A DNA stretch of 42,794 bases from Blastopirellula sp. GTDB taxonomy: Bacteria; Planctomycetota; Planctomycetia; Pirellulales; Pirellulaceae. This document shows, in pieces, positions 23,369-32,637 of this stretch. The stretch's first letter is position 1; each line of letters starts with the position of its first letter. A program made the position numbers and the translations under genes. The notes under the pieces are model-generated. The model was not told where the DNA came from and did not search any database. It saw only the letters and a program-made list of their open reading frames with translations. The DNA lies in the NCBI GenBank assembly GCA_002733575.1, contig NVWB01000034.1:1-42794 (forward strand). Direction: 5' to 3'.

Positions 23369-25483
23369 ATGAGACTGAAGCCCATGAACACACGACAGAG
23401 CACAAAATTCATAATCCTTCAGTTTGCGGTTGTGATTTTTATTAGTGCGTTCCTGCTGTTTCAGGTTCAGCCGCTGATCGGGAAGTACATTCTTCCCTGG
23501 TTTGGTGGGACGTCTGCTGTTTGGACAACCTGCATGCTGTTTTTCCAGATCGTGCTGTTCGTCGGGTATCTGTACGCTCATCTGTTGACTCGATTTTTCA
23601 GTCCAAGGACGCAGGGGTTAGTTCATCTGGGGCTTTTGGTTATAGCGGCTGTGTTGATGCCAATCACTCCCGAGGTGGACTGGAAACCGACCGGCGAAGA
23701 AGCACCCATCCCTCGAATCATCATATTGCTGAGCATGAGTGTTGGCGTACCCTTTTTTGCACTTTCAGCCACAGGACCATTGCTGCAGCGATGGTTTTCT
23801 CTGCGGCTTCCATCGGCTTCGCCTTATCGGCTTTACGCTCTCTCAAATGCCGGATCACTGCTGGCCTTGATTTCCTACCCCTTCGTGTTCGCCCCACAAC
23901 TCTCGGCAACCCGACAGACGTCGCTATGGTCGATTGCATTCTGGGTTTTTGCGGCATTGTGTGGACTTTGTGCCTTGACCATGTTTGGAACGAAAAACGC
24001 AGACTCCAAGGATCCTCAGATTCCCACAATACCTGACGTCCCGCCGAGCTTCGGCAAAATGGCGTTTTGGTTTGGATTGTCGATGTCTGCGTCAGTGATG
24101 TTGCTCGCCGTCACCAATCAGGTCTGTCTCGACGTCGCTTCGGTGCCGTTTCTATGGGTCATGCCTTTAACTCTGTATCTGCTTACGTTCATTATCTGCT
24201 TTGACAACGAACGTTGGTATTTTCGATCGGTTTTCCTCCTTGGAATGCTCGCCTCGATCGGCGGCATCTGCTTTATCCTCAGAAATGGCGTTACACAATC
24301 TATTTTCGTGCAAGTGATGGTGTATTTCCTGGGGCTCTTCTTTTGTTGCATGGTCTGTCACGGTGAGTTAGTTAAGCTGAAGCCATCAACAAAGTACCTC
24401 ACGTTATTCTATCTTGTGATTTCCGCAGGCGGTGCCTCAGGTGGATTGTTTGTAGGCCTCGCCGCACCGCTCTTGTTTTCGTCGTATATTGAACTGCACA
24501 TCGGACTCCTGGCTTGCTGTCTACTGGCAATGGTTGTGCTATTGGAAGATCCACAGTGGTTCATGAACCAAGGGAAAGCGAAATTATTATGGTTGCCCAT
24601 CGCAGTCGTGTTCGCGTTACTGGTCATGTTTTTGAAGCTGGACGTCTATCAAGATGCCAGGGAAATATCTCGCAGCTTTTACGGTGTACTTCGAGTGATC
24701 GAATCCAATTCGGACGAACCTGAGAATCATAAAATGAATCTCATGCATGGCAGTACCCTGCACGGTACGCAGTTTATGTCGGAAGACAAGAATCTATTGC
24801 CGACAACCTATTATGGAACTGAAAGTGCCGTCGGCCAGGTGTTAATACATCACCATGCCGGTGAGCCTCGTAAAATTGGGATTGTCGGCCTGGGCGTCGG
24901 AACGTTGGCATCGTACGGTAAGCAGGGGGACCAACTTCGAATTTACGAAATCAATGCCGATGTCGTCCGGTTAGCAAAAAAACATTTCAGCTTTCTTTCG
25001 TCATGCGAGGCCAATGTTTCAGTTGTCATGGGCGATGCAAGACTTTCGATGGAGCGGGAAATAAAACAAAAGGGCTCTCAGCAGTTCGATGTCCTTGTCC
25101 TTGACGCATTCTCAAGCGATGCCATTCCCACGCATCTGTTGACAAAAGAAGCAGGCGAAATCTATCTGCAGCACCTAAGAGACGATGGTATTCTTGCAAT
25201 TCACATATCGAACAGGCATCTCGAACTAAGGCCTGTTGTTAGGGGTTTGGCGGGCCACTTTGAGTTGGAGTTTTCCGATCATTCCAGTGAATCCAACCAA
25301 GACAAAGGGACGACGATTGCCGATTGGATGCTGGTATCGAGAATGAAATCATCTCTGGAAATTCCCAGCCTGAAGGCCAACTCGCCGGAAGCCGAAAACG
25401 TGTTACTGTGGACCGATGAGGACAGTAATCTTTTTGAAACATTGAAAAACGAAGGAGTGTTGAAATTTGGTTCATCCGACTAA
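23369..25483 (+). CDS. Fused multi-pass membrane / spermidine-synthase-like protein
   Basis: The protein has about 704 residues from ATG 23369 (ATG 23384 is also possible). The N-terminal half carries many membrane helices and family blocks such as FQVQPLIGKYILPWFGG, then AVWTTCMLFFQ and SPYRLYALSNAGSLLALISY. The C-terminal ~250 residues are a Rossmann methyltransferase-like domain (GIVGLGVGTLASYG; YEINADVV; LVLDAFSSDAIPTHLLT) of the spermidine-synthase superfamily. Its reaction is unknown: the membrane fusion versions have not been shown to make spermidine. The gene is on the opposite strand to the Tad genes it separates, and looks somewhat more GC-rich than its neighbours. Confidence 0.85.
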   Translation: MRLKPMNTRQSTKFIILQFAVVIFISAFLLFQVQPLIGKYILPWFGGTSAVWTTCMLFFQIVLFVGYLYAHLLTRFFSPRTQGLVHLGLLVIAAVLMPITPEVDWKPTGEEAPIPRIIILLSMSVGVPFFALSATGPLLQRWFSLRLPSASPYRLYALSNAGSLLALISYPFVFAPQLSATRQTSLWSIAFWVFAALCGLCALTMFGTKNADSKDPQIPTIPDVPPSFGKMAFWFGLSMSASVMLLAVTNQVCLDVASVPFLWVMPLTLYLLTFIICFDNERWYFRSVFLLGMLASIGGICFILRNGVTQSIFVQVMVYFLGLFFCCMVCHGELVKLKPSTKYLTLFYLVISAGGASGGLFVGLAAPLLFSSYIELHIGLLACCLLAMVVLLEDPQWFMNQGKAKLLWLPIAVVFALLVMFLKLDVYQDAREISRSFYGVLRVIESNSDEPENHKMNLMHGSTLHGTQFMSEDKNLLPTTYYGTESAVGQVLIHHHAGEPRKIGIVGLGVGTLASYGKQGDQLRIYEINADVVRLAKKHFSFLSSCEANVSVVMGDARLSMEREIKQKGSQQFDVLVLDAFSSDAIPTHLLTKEAGEIYLQHLRDDGILAIHISNRHLELRPVVRGLAGHFELEFSDHSSESNQDKGTTIADWMLVSRMKSSLEIPSLKANSPEAENVLLWTDEDSNLFETLKNEGVLKFGSSD

Positions 25484-25805
25484 AGCGTGCGTCGTACACC
25501 GAACCTCAACTCAGGCTCGGCAAAAGGCCCCGCCCCTCCACCTTCTCCGTAGTGTAGAGTAAGCCTCCAATAACCCCTTCAATCGTCGACGAAGCAACGT
25601 CGGTTTATAGCCGATTGTCATTTGCTCAGTGTCCATAAAAGTGTCCCGAGAATCACGCATCGACCGTGAATAATAGGATCAAACGAATGTAACGCTTTTC
25701 AGTGCCTTACGATATTCAGACCATTTCAAAACACAATGTAATACGAGATTAAGCGACTCGAGATCGGGGCGAATCAACCGCAGGTTAAGATATAATTGCC
25801 TAAGC
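25484..25805. other. Gene-free region after the spermidine-synthase-like gene
   Basis: A weak inverted repeat at 25498-25521 (CCGAACCT / AGGCTCGG) follows the stop codon; no T-run follows. Nothing else recognisable was seen. Confidence 0.4.
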
Positions 25806-26576
25806 CTACCGAACGAAATACGGCTGGGCGGCGGTTTGGTGAACATTGCCCGTCGTTGCGATGTTGGCGATCCTTTGTAGTTCGGCGGCTTGAGTGGTGT
25901 TCTCAGGTGGCAGGTGGTGAACCATATTTAGTTGTTGCTGGGCTGGCTCTAGTTGGCCATCTAGCATCATGGCAAAAGCGACGTTCGAGCGGGCCTCGGC
26001 TTCTGAAGCACCTGCGTGGGCAAACTCGTTGAGTGCCTCATTCAATTGGCCTTGTCTGGCGAGTACCAGTGCTAGATTGTTATGAGCCCGCTCGAAATCA
26101 GGTTTTAGATTGAGTGATGCGTAATAATGGGTCTTGGCCTCTTCCCACTGGCCTAGCAGATAACAATTATAGCCCCAGTCGCATTGGAGTTCTGGCACCT
26201 TCGGGGCAAGCCTGGCTGCTTCAGCATAATAGGCAACTGCCGCATGGCTTTTCCCTTGCTTATCGTGTAACAGTCCCAAGCGATGGTAGGCTTGGTAGAA
26301 TGTAGGATCGATTTCCAAAACTTTCTTGTACGTTTTGATTGCAGCATCAGGGTCGCCTTGCTGTTCCGAATTTTGTGCAAACGCAAACTGAATATCAGTG
26401 CTTGCTGCCTTGATCGAATCGGGCGTAGCCAGAAAGGCAGTTGATTGATCCAAGTCTTTGAGTGTCGGCTTATAGCCTGGCATCAGAGAGCAGCCTACGG
26501 AAGAGAGTAGGATGAATCCATGGATCAACAGTAGCGATGGTGAGGGTCTGCTACGAAACATCGTGACAACTTTCAT
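25806..26576 (-). CDS. TPR lipoprotein, TadD-like
   Basis: The protein has 256 residues. The N-terminal hydrophobic segment ends in the lipobox-like LLSSVGC, predicting a lipid-modified Cys (about residue 29). The rest consists of TPR repeats (AIKTYKKVLEIDPTFYQAYH; AVAYYAEAARLAPKVPELQC; AHNNLALVLARQGQLNEAL). This matches TadD, the lipoprotein that helps place the Tad secretin in the outer membrane. It follows the secretin gene by 37 bp on the same strand, forming a two-gene operon separated from the main Tad operon. Confidence 0.85.
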   Translation of the reverse strand: MKVVTMFRSRPSPSLLLIHGFILLSSVGCSLMPGYKPTLKDLDQSTAFLATPDSIKAASTDIQFAFAQNSEQQGDPDAAIKTYKKVLEIDPTFYQAYHRLGLLHDKQGKSHAAVAYYAEAARLAPKVPELQCDWGYNCYLLGQWEEAKTHYYASLNLKPDFERAHNNLALVLARQGQLNEALNEFAHAGASEAEARSNVAFAMMLDGQLEPAQQQLNMVHHLPPENTTQAAELQRIANIATTGNVHQTAAQPYFVR

Positions 26577-26613
26577 AACCTTGGGGGGGAAGGTTTTAGT
26601 AGTTTGACAGTTT

Positions 26614-28422
26614 TTACGGAGATAGTCCGACAGAGCCAGAGATGTAATGTTGCTCTAGCTGCATAGGTGTTTGTTGATGAAACGGATTGTCCCATTTCGT
26701 TGTTGAACGATGGGGTAGCCCTGTGCGACCTTCAATACGTTGTAGTAAGTAGAACTCCCAATCGTTCGGTTCGTCGATTTCTTGGCCTGGTAGAGGCAAT
26801 ATCTCTTCCGCATTGACCGCATCGATTAGATAGGGAGTGACAGCAATAATTAATTCTTGCTCAATGACTTGATGCTGCCTACTTCCAAAAAAGACACCCA
26901 CATACGGTAGGTCGCCGAGGATTGGAATACGAGCCGTAGCGCTATCAACTTCACGGTTGAGTAATCCTGCAATCGCTAGGGTTTGGCCAGGGCGGAGTTC
27001 TACGGTAGTCGATGCGTTTCGTGTACGTAGCCCAGGGATCGGGCTGCCTCCAACAATCAGTGTTACCCCAAGCTCTTCAGCAATATTGCTTACCTCTGGT
27101 TCTACATGTAAACGGATGACATTGTCTTCCAGGATATAGGGAACAAAAGCCAGTTGGACACCAAAATTTTTGAACTCGACCGTGCTATTTCCCGCTCCTC
27201 CTCCTTGCTGGGCAACAGGAACAGGGAATTCACCGCCAGATTGGAAACGGGCCACATGGCCATCTAAGGTGATCAAGTTAGGTTCGGCCAATAGGGTAGC
27301 GACATTGTTTTGACGCAAAGCTTTCATTACGATATTAAACGATCCGCTATCAAAAACCCCCACTATTGTACCAGCCCCACCAGATAATAAATCTGCCAGA
27401 CTACTGGAGTTACCGCCAACACCTGAGGACGTTAAAATCGAGTTGCCTGCAGATCGACCAAACAGGTCACTTCCAATTTGTCGCAAGGCGGTACGATTTA
27501 ATTCTGCGATCTGAACTTTTAGCATCACTTGCTGTGGGCCAGGCAATTTCAGCAGGTTGATAATCTGCGGTGCCATCGAAGCACCACCAGATGACGTTGC
27601 TCCACCACCTTCTTCAATCGCTAGGCCATACCCTTGTTGTTCTTCTTGTTCGATCACATTGGAAGCGGTCGATTCCATCGGCTCTCCCGATCCATCTTCT
27701 GCCGCTTCGCCGGGCTCTTGTTCATTTTGAGGACGAGATTGTGGGATCGATGGCTGAACATTGCTGCCACCGCCACCTCGATTACCAGCATGTGCACTTG
27801 ATGTGAGGTAAAGTTGAATTGTGTTCAGAATTTGATCAATCTGGGTATTGCTGCGGGCCTGACCTTCAACGACTAGGTGTTCACGCAGTTGACCCAATCG
27901 AATAAAAGCACCAGGATACATTTGTGCCAGTTGAGCTTTTAGCAGATCTAAGTCATAGCCAACATGCACTTCAAAGCTGAAAACTTCATTATCGGCGGTA
28001 ACAAAAGTAAGGTCGGTGATACCTACGCGGCCACCAATTAAGCGGATCATGCGAGAATCTGGTAGCACATCAAACTCAAGTACCGAAGGATCACTGACTG
28101 CTATCACTGCTACGCCATTTTCATTGGCGATGGGCAACTTGGTTGTCAATATCTTACTGCGATTTACGATCACATGGATCGCTGCATCATTTCCTTTGAG
28201 CGAATCCAGAAAATCTGCCACAGGCTTTTTTTCAGTCTCGTAGCGTTCTGTTCGCCATTGTTGCTGTTCGATAGCCCCCTGGGCTGGTCGAGAATTTAAG
28301 CTCGGAACCTCGGGTAATTGAGTCGTTCTTAGATAGGGCGGAGACTGCGCATAAGACAAGCTGCTGCACAGAATTAGTAGAAACATGACTTGTATTGGTA
28401 ATCGTTTAGGGTTCAATACCAT
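26614..28422 (-). CDS. cpaC: Tad secretin, CpaC/RcpA-like
   Basis: The protein has 602 residues. The signal peptide (PIQVMFLLILCSSLSYAQS) precedes a pilus-secretin N-domain (SKILTTKLPIANENGVAVIA), a BON-like segment (LREHLVVEGQARSNTQIDQI), a Gln/Glu/Gly-rich disordered linker (about 230-290), and the secretin core (PQQVMLKVQIAELNRTALRQ ... TLLAEPNLITLDG ... LRPGQTLAIAGLLNR). It forms the outer-membrane pore through which the Flp pilus passes. The disordered linker is longer than in classical CpaC. Confidence 0.92.
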   Translation of the reverse strand: MVLNPKRLPIQVMFLLILCSSLSYAQSPPYLRTTQLPEVPSLNSRPAQGAIEQQQWRTERYETEKKPVADFLDSLKGNDAAIHVIVNRSKILTTKLPIANENGVAVIAVSDPSVLEFDVLPDSRMIRLIGGRVGITDLTFVTADNEVFSFEVHVGYDLDLLKAQLAQMYPGAFIRLGQLREHLVVEGQARSNTQIDQILNTIQLYLTSSAHAGNRGGGGSNVQPSIPQSRPQNEQEPGEAAEDGSGEPMESTASNVIEQEEQQGYGLAIEEGGGATSSGGASMAPQIINLLKLPGPQQVMLKVQIAELNRTALRQIGSDLFGRSAGNSILTSSGVGGNSSSLADLLSGGAGTIVGVFDSGSFNIVMKALRQNNVATLLAEPNLITLDGHVARFQSGGEFPVPVAQQGGGAGNSTVEFKNFGVQLAFVPYILEDNVIRLHVEPEVSNIAEELGVTLIVGGSPIPGLRTRNASTTVELRPGQTLAIAGLLNREVDSATARIPILGDLPYVGVFFGSRQHQVIEQELIIAVTPYLIDAVNAEEILPLPGQEIDEPNDWEFYLLQRIEGRTGLPHRSTTKWDNPFHQQTPMQLEQHYISGSVGLSP

Positions 28423-28808
28423 GTCAATTTATTTGGTTAAAGGTAATTTCGGAGAGACCTATCCATTCAAATATTTCGGCATAAGTGATAAAGGCCCTTT
28501 AATCTTTATCCCCTTATTGGTGCATCGCATGAAAGTCAGTATTGCCATAAATACCATGACTAATGAAGTCTTGTATTACTCCGTTTTCTCTTGAATATCG
28601 ATAAACATGCAATTATATTAGAAAGTGTATTGACCGCAACTTTTCCCCATATTATCCTAACAATTACCTTGAATGAGGGTGTAAAAAACTCTGGAAGAGC
28701 CTTTTCACCCTCAAAACCCCAACTGCCAAGGGTCGTCAGCCACCAAGGCAGTGGGAAGAAAATTGATTTCTTAACGCAAGGATGCTCATATTTTATTGGG
28801 GGCATCTT
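28423..28808. other. Divergent region between secretin and enhancer-binding protein genes
   Basis: It must hold promoters for both genes. A dyad at 28718-28755 (CCCAACTGCC / GGCAGTGGG with one bulged base) lies 54 bp before the regulator start. No -24/-12 match with the invariant GG and GC was seen. Confidence 0.5.
28718..28755. promoter_or_regulatory. Dyad upstream of the enhancer-binding protein gene
   Basis: The arms CCCA-ACTGCC and GGCAGT-GGG pair over nine bases with a single bulged A and enclose 19 nt. It could be an autoregulatory site or a leader hairpin. Confidence 0.4.
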
Positions 28809-30257
28809 ATGCATACTGTCCGAATAGTGCTGGCAACAGAATCAAAAGAACTAGCGGAGAACGTGAGTTATGTTGTCCAACGCATCAATGGATGCCAGTT
28901 AGAAATTATTTCTCTTTCGCAGGCCGTCGTAGAACATACATCTTCTGAGGTTGATCCGGCTCTCCGTCATGCCTCACTTGTTCTCCTTCACCAATCTGAT
29001 CTATCGGATCAGAACTCGATCTCAAGCATATTAAAATCGATTAAATCGTTGAGTGGTCAGTGCCTGGTGATCTGTGAACAGGAGCATGCTAGATGCCTAG
29101 TTCAATGGTTGAAACGAGGTGCTGTGGACAGTTTGGTTCGTCCTTTGAATTTAGCTCGGTTGTCGTTTCTGATCGACTCTCTCACGCTAAAGCAACGCTA
29201 TCATGGCAAAGACGAATCTAATTGGGTAACGCTTGAGGGAGTCAGCCCTTTTTGTGTGGCATCGAGCGAAATGCAACTGCTGCATGATCATTTACATCGA
29301 GTCGCTAACCAAGGGGCCAATGTACTAATCAGTGGTGAATCTGGTACGGGCAAGACTCATATGGCGAAGATGGTGCATGCCTTATCAGCCAGATCGAGTG
29401 AACCATTTTTGGCCGTTAACTGTGCAGCCTTGCCTGAATCACTGATAGAAAGTGAATTATTTGGACACGTATCGGGATCGTTTACTGGTGCTACGACTAA
29501 TCGAGATGGAGTTTTCTCTCAGGTCGGAACAGGTACTCTATTCATGGATGAAATAGACTCGATTCCCCTATCTTCTCAGGCCAAACTTTTACACGCGGTT
29601 GATGACCATGGATTTACTGCAGTGGGTGATAATCATTCACAACAGTTCAAGGGGCGAATACTGGCAGCCACAAATCAAGATCTGGAGGAATTGGTCAAAA
29701 AAGGTCAATTTCGTCGGGATCTATTTTATCGGTTACGAGTACTGCAACTAAAGATTCCACCCTTGCGTGAACGACCGAGTGAAATCGTCCTGCTGGCAGA
29801 AGAGTACTTAAAGTCATCTGCTATTCGTGATGGATGTGCTTGCAAACGTCTCAGTTCAGACGCACAAAAATTGCTACTAAAATATCATTGGCCCGGCAAT
29901 GTGCGAGAACTCTACAATGCGATGGAGCATGCACTCGCATTTTCTGATTCTGGAGAGATTCAGGTTCATGATATTCCTGTTTTACTAGAGGATATCCCGA
30001 GTCCTATCAGCTCCAGTCCTATCAGCTCCAGTCCTATCAGCTCCAGTCCTATCAGCTCCAGTCCTATCGCTCCATCGGTCGAAACTCCTGAACCGCATAC
30101 CTCTCTTAAACGAGCACGTGAATTAGGAGAAATCAAGGAACTGGAAACTACATTGAAGGTCAATAATTATAATTGCACGAAAACAGCCAAGCAGCTTGGT
30201 ATCAGTCGAAGTGCCCTCTATAAACGATTGCATAAACTTGGATTGCACGTCGGCTAG
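28809..30257 (+). CDS. Sigma-54 enhancer-binding regulator with degenerate receiver domain
   Basis: The protein has 482 residues from ATG 28809, preceded by TTGGGGGC; the frame opens at 28782. Residues 1-130 have a receiver-like pattern (TVRIVLATESKELAENV) but the strand that should carry the phospho-acceptor Asp reads LVLLHQSD, so His replaces it. The AAA+ core has Walker A GESGTGKT (176-183), the sigma-54 contact loop as GSFTGA (223-228, usual GAFTGA) and Walker B LFMDEID (244-250). A Ser/Pro-Ile repeat linker follows, and a Fis-type DNA-binding helix-turn-helix ends the protein (TAKQLGISRSALYKRLHKLG). It is the likely activator of the pilin promoter. Confidence 0.92.
   Translation: MHTVRIVLATESKELAENVSYVVQRINGCQLEIISLSQAVVEHTSSEVDPALRHASLVLLHQSDLSDQNSISSILKSIKSLSGQCLVICEQEHARCLVQWLKRGAVDSLVRPLNLARLSFLIDSLTLKQRYHGKDESNWVTLEGVSPFCVASSEMQLLHDHLHRVANQGANVLISGESGTGKTHMAKMVHALSARSSEPFLAVNCAALPESLIESELFGHVSGSFTGATTNRDGVFSQVGTGTLFMDEIDSIPLSSQAKLLHAVDDHGFTAVGDNHSQQFKGRILAATNQDLEELVKKGQFRRDLFYRLRVLQLKIPPLRERPSEIVLLAEEYLKSSAIRDGCACKRLSSDAQKLLLKYHWPGNVRELYNAMEHALAFSDSGEIQVHDIPVLLEDIPSPISSSPISSSPISSSPISSSPIAPSVETPEPHTSLKRARELGEIKELETTLKVNNYNCTKTAKQLGISRSALYKRLHKLGLHVG
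30000..30073 (+). repeat. 15-bp tandem repeat within the regulator gene
   Basis: Four perfect units AGTCCTATCAGCTCC are followed by a partial fifth. They encode SPISS repeats in the linker between the AAA+ and DNA-binding domains. The unit is a multiple of three, so copy-number change would alter linker length without breaking the frame. Confidence 0.95.
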
Positions 30258-30273
30258 GAAATAGCCCAAGAAC

Positions 30274-31344
30274 TTAGGCTGCATCCTGCTGCAGCGTCCC
30301 GCTGTTTTCAAGCTTTTGCCAATAATCATCCGGCATATTCATGGCCAGTTTTAGTGCACCTGCTGCACCTGCATAACAACTGTCGTAAACTTTCTGTACA
30401 TTGACACCAGCGCAAAATGGCTGAAGCCCTTGTTCTACTAATTGGTCTAAACCTTTTAGCTGGCTACCCCCACCGGCCAGAAGCACGGTTTGAAGTAACT
30501 GTGATTGGAATTCTGGATCAAATTTAGCGATCACCTCTTGTAGACCTTCAATGATTGGATCGACAAGACTTCCACAGGCTTCCTTGAGCGAGTCCGTGAC
30601 ATCGAACTTTTGAGGTCGTCCGTTGACTGGCAAACTGACGATGGCAGATTCATTGACATCGTGAACAAAGCCATGTTTTTCTTTGATCTCACGTGCCATG
30701 TTGAGCGTAACCTGAGCCTCTGGAAATTGTTGTTGCAGCAGTTTCAAGAAACATTCATCTACCGAGTCCCCTCCAATAGAGATGGTGACCTGATCTTCGT
30801 CTTTAGGGTACGCACCGTAAAGTGGACAGATGTCAATTGTTCCTGCGCCGATATCGATGACAACGGTATCCTTTAGCTGATCCATTCCGTAGGCCACCGT
30901 AAATGGTTCGGCTGCAATCACAACGGCATCAAACGCCTCTTGTGCTGCTTCCATAATCACCTGCTTGTTCTCAATCGAAGCACGTGATGGAGCGCCAATC
31001 ACTCCGTAAATGGCGGCACCAGCGGGTGGGTTCATCAACGAAACCGCGTGGTTCACCAATAACTTGGCAGCATGCTTACTTCGCTCGATATCGGTGGCAT
31101 CTTCTGGGTTACCTGGCACATACTTCAATGACCCTTTATTGAAAGGTCTTACCACATCCAATGCCATTCTTTGTTGAACTACGTCTTCACCAAATATCAC
31201 ATCACGGCCTAGCATTGCCCTGGCAACATGATCACGCGGCCAGCCAACGGCTGTGTAAAGGCTGCTTCGTTTGGCATTCGAGGCCATGACAGAAGTCTTG
31301 AAGGTTCCCAAATCCATTCCGATATAAAATGTTTCTCGACTCAT
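30274..31344 (-). CDS. MamK-like bacterial actin
   Basis: The protein has 356 residues from ATG 31344 (AAAGGAA upstream). It shows the actin-fold nucleotide motifs: phosphate 1 GMDLGTFKTSV, phosphate 2 VVIDIGAGTIDICPLYG, and the adenosine motif LLAGGGSQLKG. Other segments follow the MamK pattern closely: SVGWPRD-type (AVGWPRDHVARAMLGRDVIF), YGVIGAPSRASIENKQ, AEPFTVAYGMDQL, and PDDYWQKL near the end. MamK forms filaments that line up magnetosomes; no magnetosome genes are present here, so another cargo is likely. It follows a membrane-protein gene by 57 bp on the same strand and converges on the regulator gene. Confidence 0.88.
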   Translation of the reverse strand: MSRETFYIGMDLGTFKTSVMASNAKRSSLYTAVGWPRDHVARAMLGRDVIFGEDVVQQRMALDVVRPFNKGSLKYVPGNPEDATDIERSKHAAKLLVNHAVSLMNPPAGAAIYGVIGAPSRASIENKQVIMEAAQEAFDAVVIAAEPFTVAYGMDQLKDTVVIDIGAGTIDICPLYGAYPKDEDQVTISIGGDSVDECFLKLLQQQFPEAQVTLNMAREIKEKHGFVHDVNESAIVSLPVNGRPQKFDVTDSLKEACGSLVDPIIEGLQEVIAKFDPEFQSQLLQTVLLAGGGSQLKGLDQLVEQGLQPFCAGVNVQKVYDSCYAGAAGALKLAMNMPDDYWQKLENSGTLQQDAA

Positions 31345-31401
31345 CAAATTTCCTTTAATTTCAATTCAGTGGGAGCCCTTGCAAGTTGCAAGGCCATGTT
31401 T

Positions 31402-32637
31402 TTATCCCGCCTTTAAATGTTCAATTTGTGATTGCAGGTCCAAGTTCGCTTCAAATACGCACTTTATCATTTCCGTGTTTTGCTCGGCCAGTCGCTCGGC
31501 CTCTGCCTGTTGTTCATCAGCCAGCGATGGTTGTAGCAGGTTCAATGGAAGACCTGCGCTTCCAAAATCGACTGCCGCACCACTACGCTTTTCAACATTG
31601 GGCATGGGTAATATCACAGGCTCGGAGTCTGGGTCAGCCTCTGAGACTTGTTCTAAATCCACACGTGATTCGCTCTTGGTGGAAACGGATTGCGGGGTCA
31701 GTACCAACGGTGATCCAGAACTATCGGACATCTCGACACGAATCACAGATGACAGTTGACCTGATCGCCGTAGCAAAAAGAGTGTGGCTGGCACGGTAAC
31801 AATGATTCCGACCAACATCGCAAGCAGCGTTCCAATAAACTGTGAGATCCCAGGCTGTAACCAGGAAGATTCCGAGTTTAAAGTTGCTGGCGGAGCAGAC
31901 GTTAATTCTGCTTCAGTTTGAACAGAATCACTTGGGCTTACAGGCCAGTCTGCGTTGAAAGTCACAGACGCCGGACTAGTACCCTTCGGCAACTCCTCGA
32001 CTGCTACAAATTGCTCTGAATTGGGCGTGAGGAATATTGGTTGCTCAACTGGGATTGTCGCTTCGGGCGTGATTGTTGATTCAGGGACAATTGGAACACT
32101 TGAAGTGTCATCGGTAAATAATTGAATTTTTCCAACGACATTGCTAGGTGTTGCCTGAAGTACTACTGGTGCTTCCTGTTTTACTCCAGACGATTCTAAA
32201 GCAGATAGTCTGTCTTCAATCTGTTGTAATGGATTGCCTTGGTCGTACCGGTCAGCAGTCCTCGGATAGGTAGGAAACAACTCAATCGGAGCACCTGTTT
32301 CCTCTCGACCAAGAGAGTTAATGATAACCGGTTCAGAAAAAAGATTAGTTCTTGGCAGATAGATTTCTGAAGCAAGCGGGGGAAGTGATTCCTGCGACGG
32401 AAGAACTGGCTCTGTGTTGAGTGATGCTGGCTGCGGAGCTTCAATTTTTTTGGTCGGGGCAGGGCGGTTATCAAGGATCACTGTTCCCCTGCCTGACTTG
32501 GCAGTGACGTGCCTTGTGCCCTTGATAATTTGAATTCGTTCTCCGCGAACTCCCTCAGCACAGACACTGCCCACGAACATCAGTATCAAAAAAGATGCTT
32601 TTACAATTGTGGCAAAGTTAATGGGCATGAGTCGCAT
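31402..32637 (-). CDS. Single-pass membrane protein, partner candidate of the actin
   Basis: The protein has 411 residues from ATG 32637 (GAAGGT upstream). It has an N-terminal signal peptide (ATIVKASFLILMFVGSVCAE), a long Pro/Ser/Thr/Glu-rich periplasmic region, one membrane helix (QFIGTLLAMLVGIIVTVPAT, about residue 270) and a cytoplasmic tail ending in a predicted coiled coil (DEQQAEAERLAEQNTEMIKC). No family is recognised. Its position directly upstream of the MamK-like gene and its type I layout suggest a membrane anchor for the filament (inference). Confidence 0.65.
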   Translation of the reverse strand: MRLMPINFATIVKASFLILMFVGSVCAEGVRGERIQIIKGTRHVTAKSGRGTVILDNRPAPTKKIEAPQPASLNTEPVLPSQESLPPLASEIYLPRTNLFSEPVIINSLGREETGAPIELFPTYPRTADRYDQGNPLQQIEDRLSALESSGVKQEAPVVLQATPSNVVGKIQLFTDDTSSVPIVPESTITPEATIPVEQPIFLTPNSEQFVAVEELPKGTSPASVTFNADWPVSPSDSVQTEAELTSAPPATLNSESSWLQPGISQFIGTLLAMLVGIIVTVPATLFLLRRSGQLSSVIRVEMSDSSGSPLVLTPQSVSTKSESRVDLEQVSEADPDSEPVILPMPNVEKRSGAAVDFGSAGLPLNLLQPSLADEQQAEAERLAEQNTEMIKCVFEANLDLQSQIEHLKAG

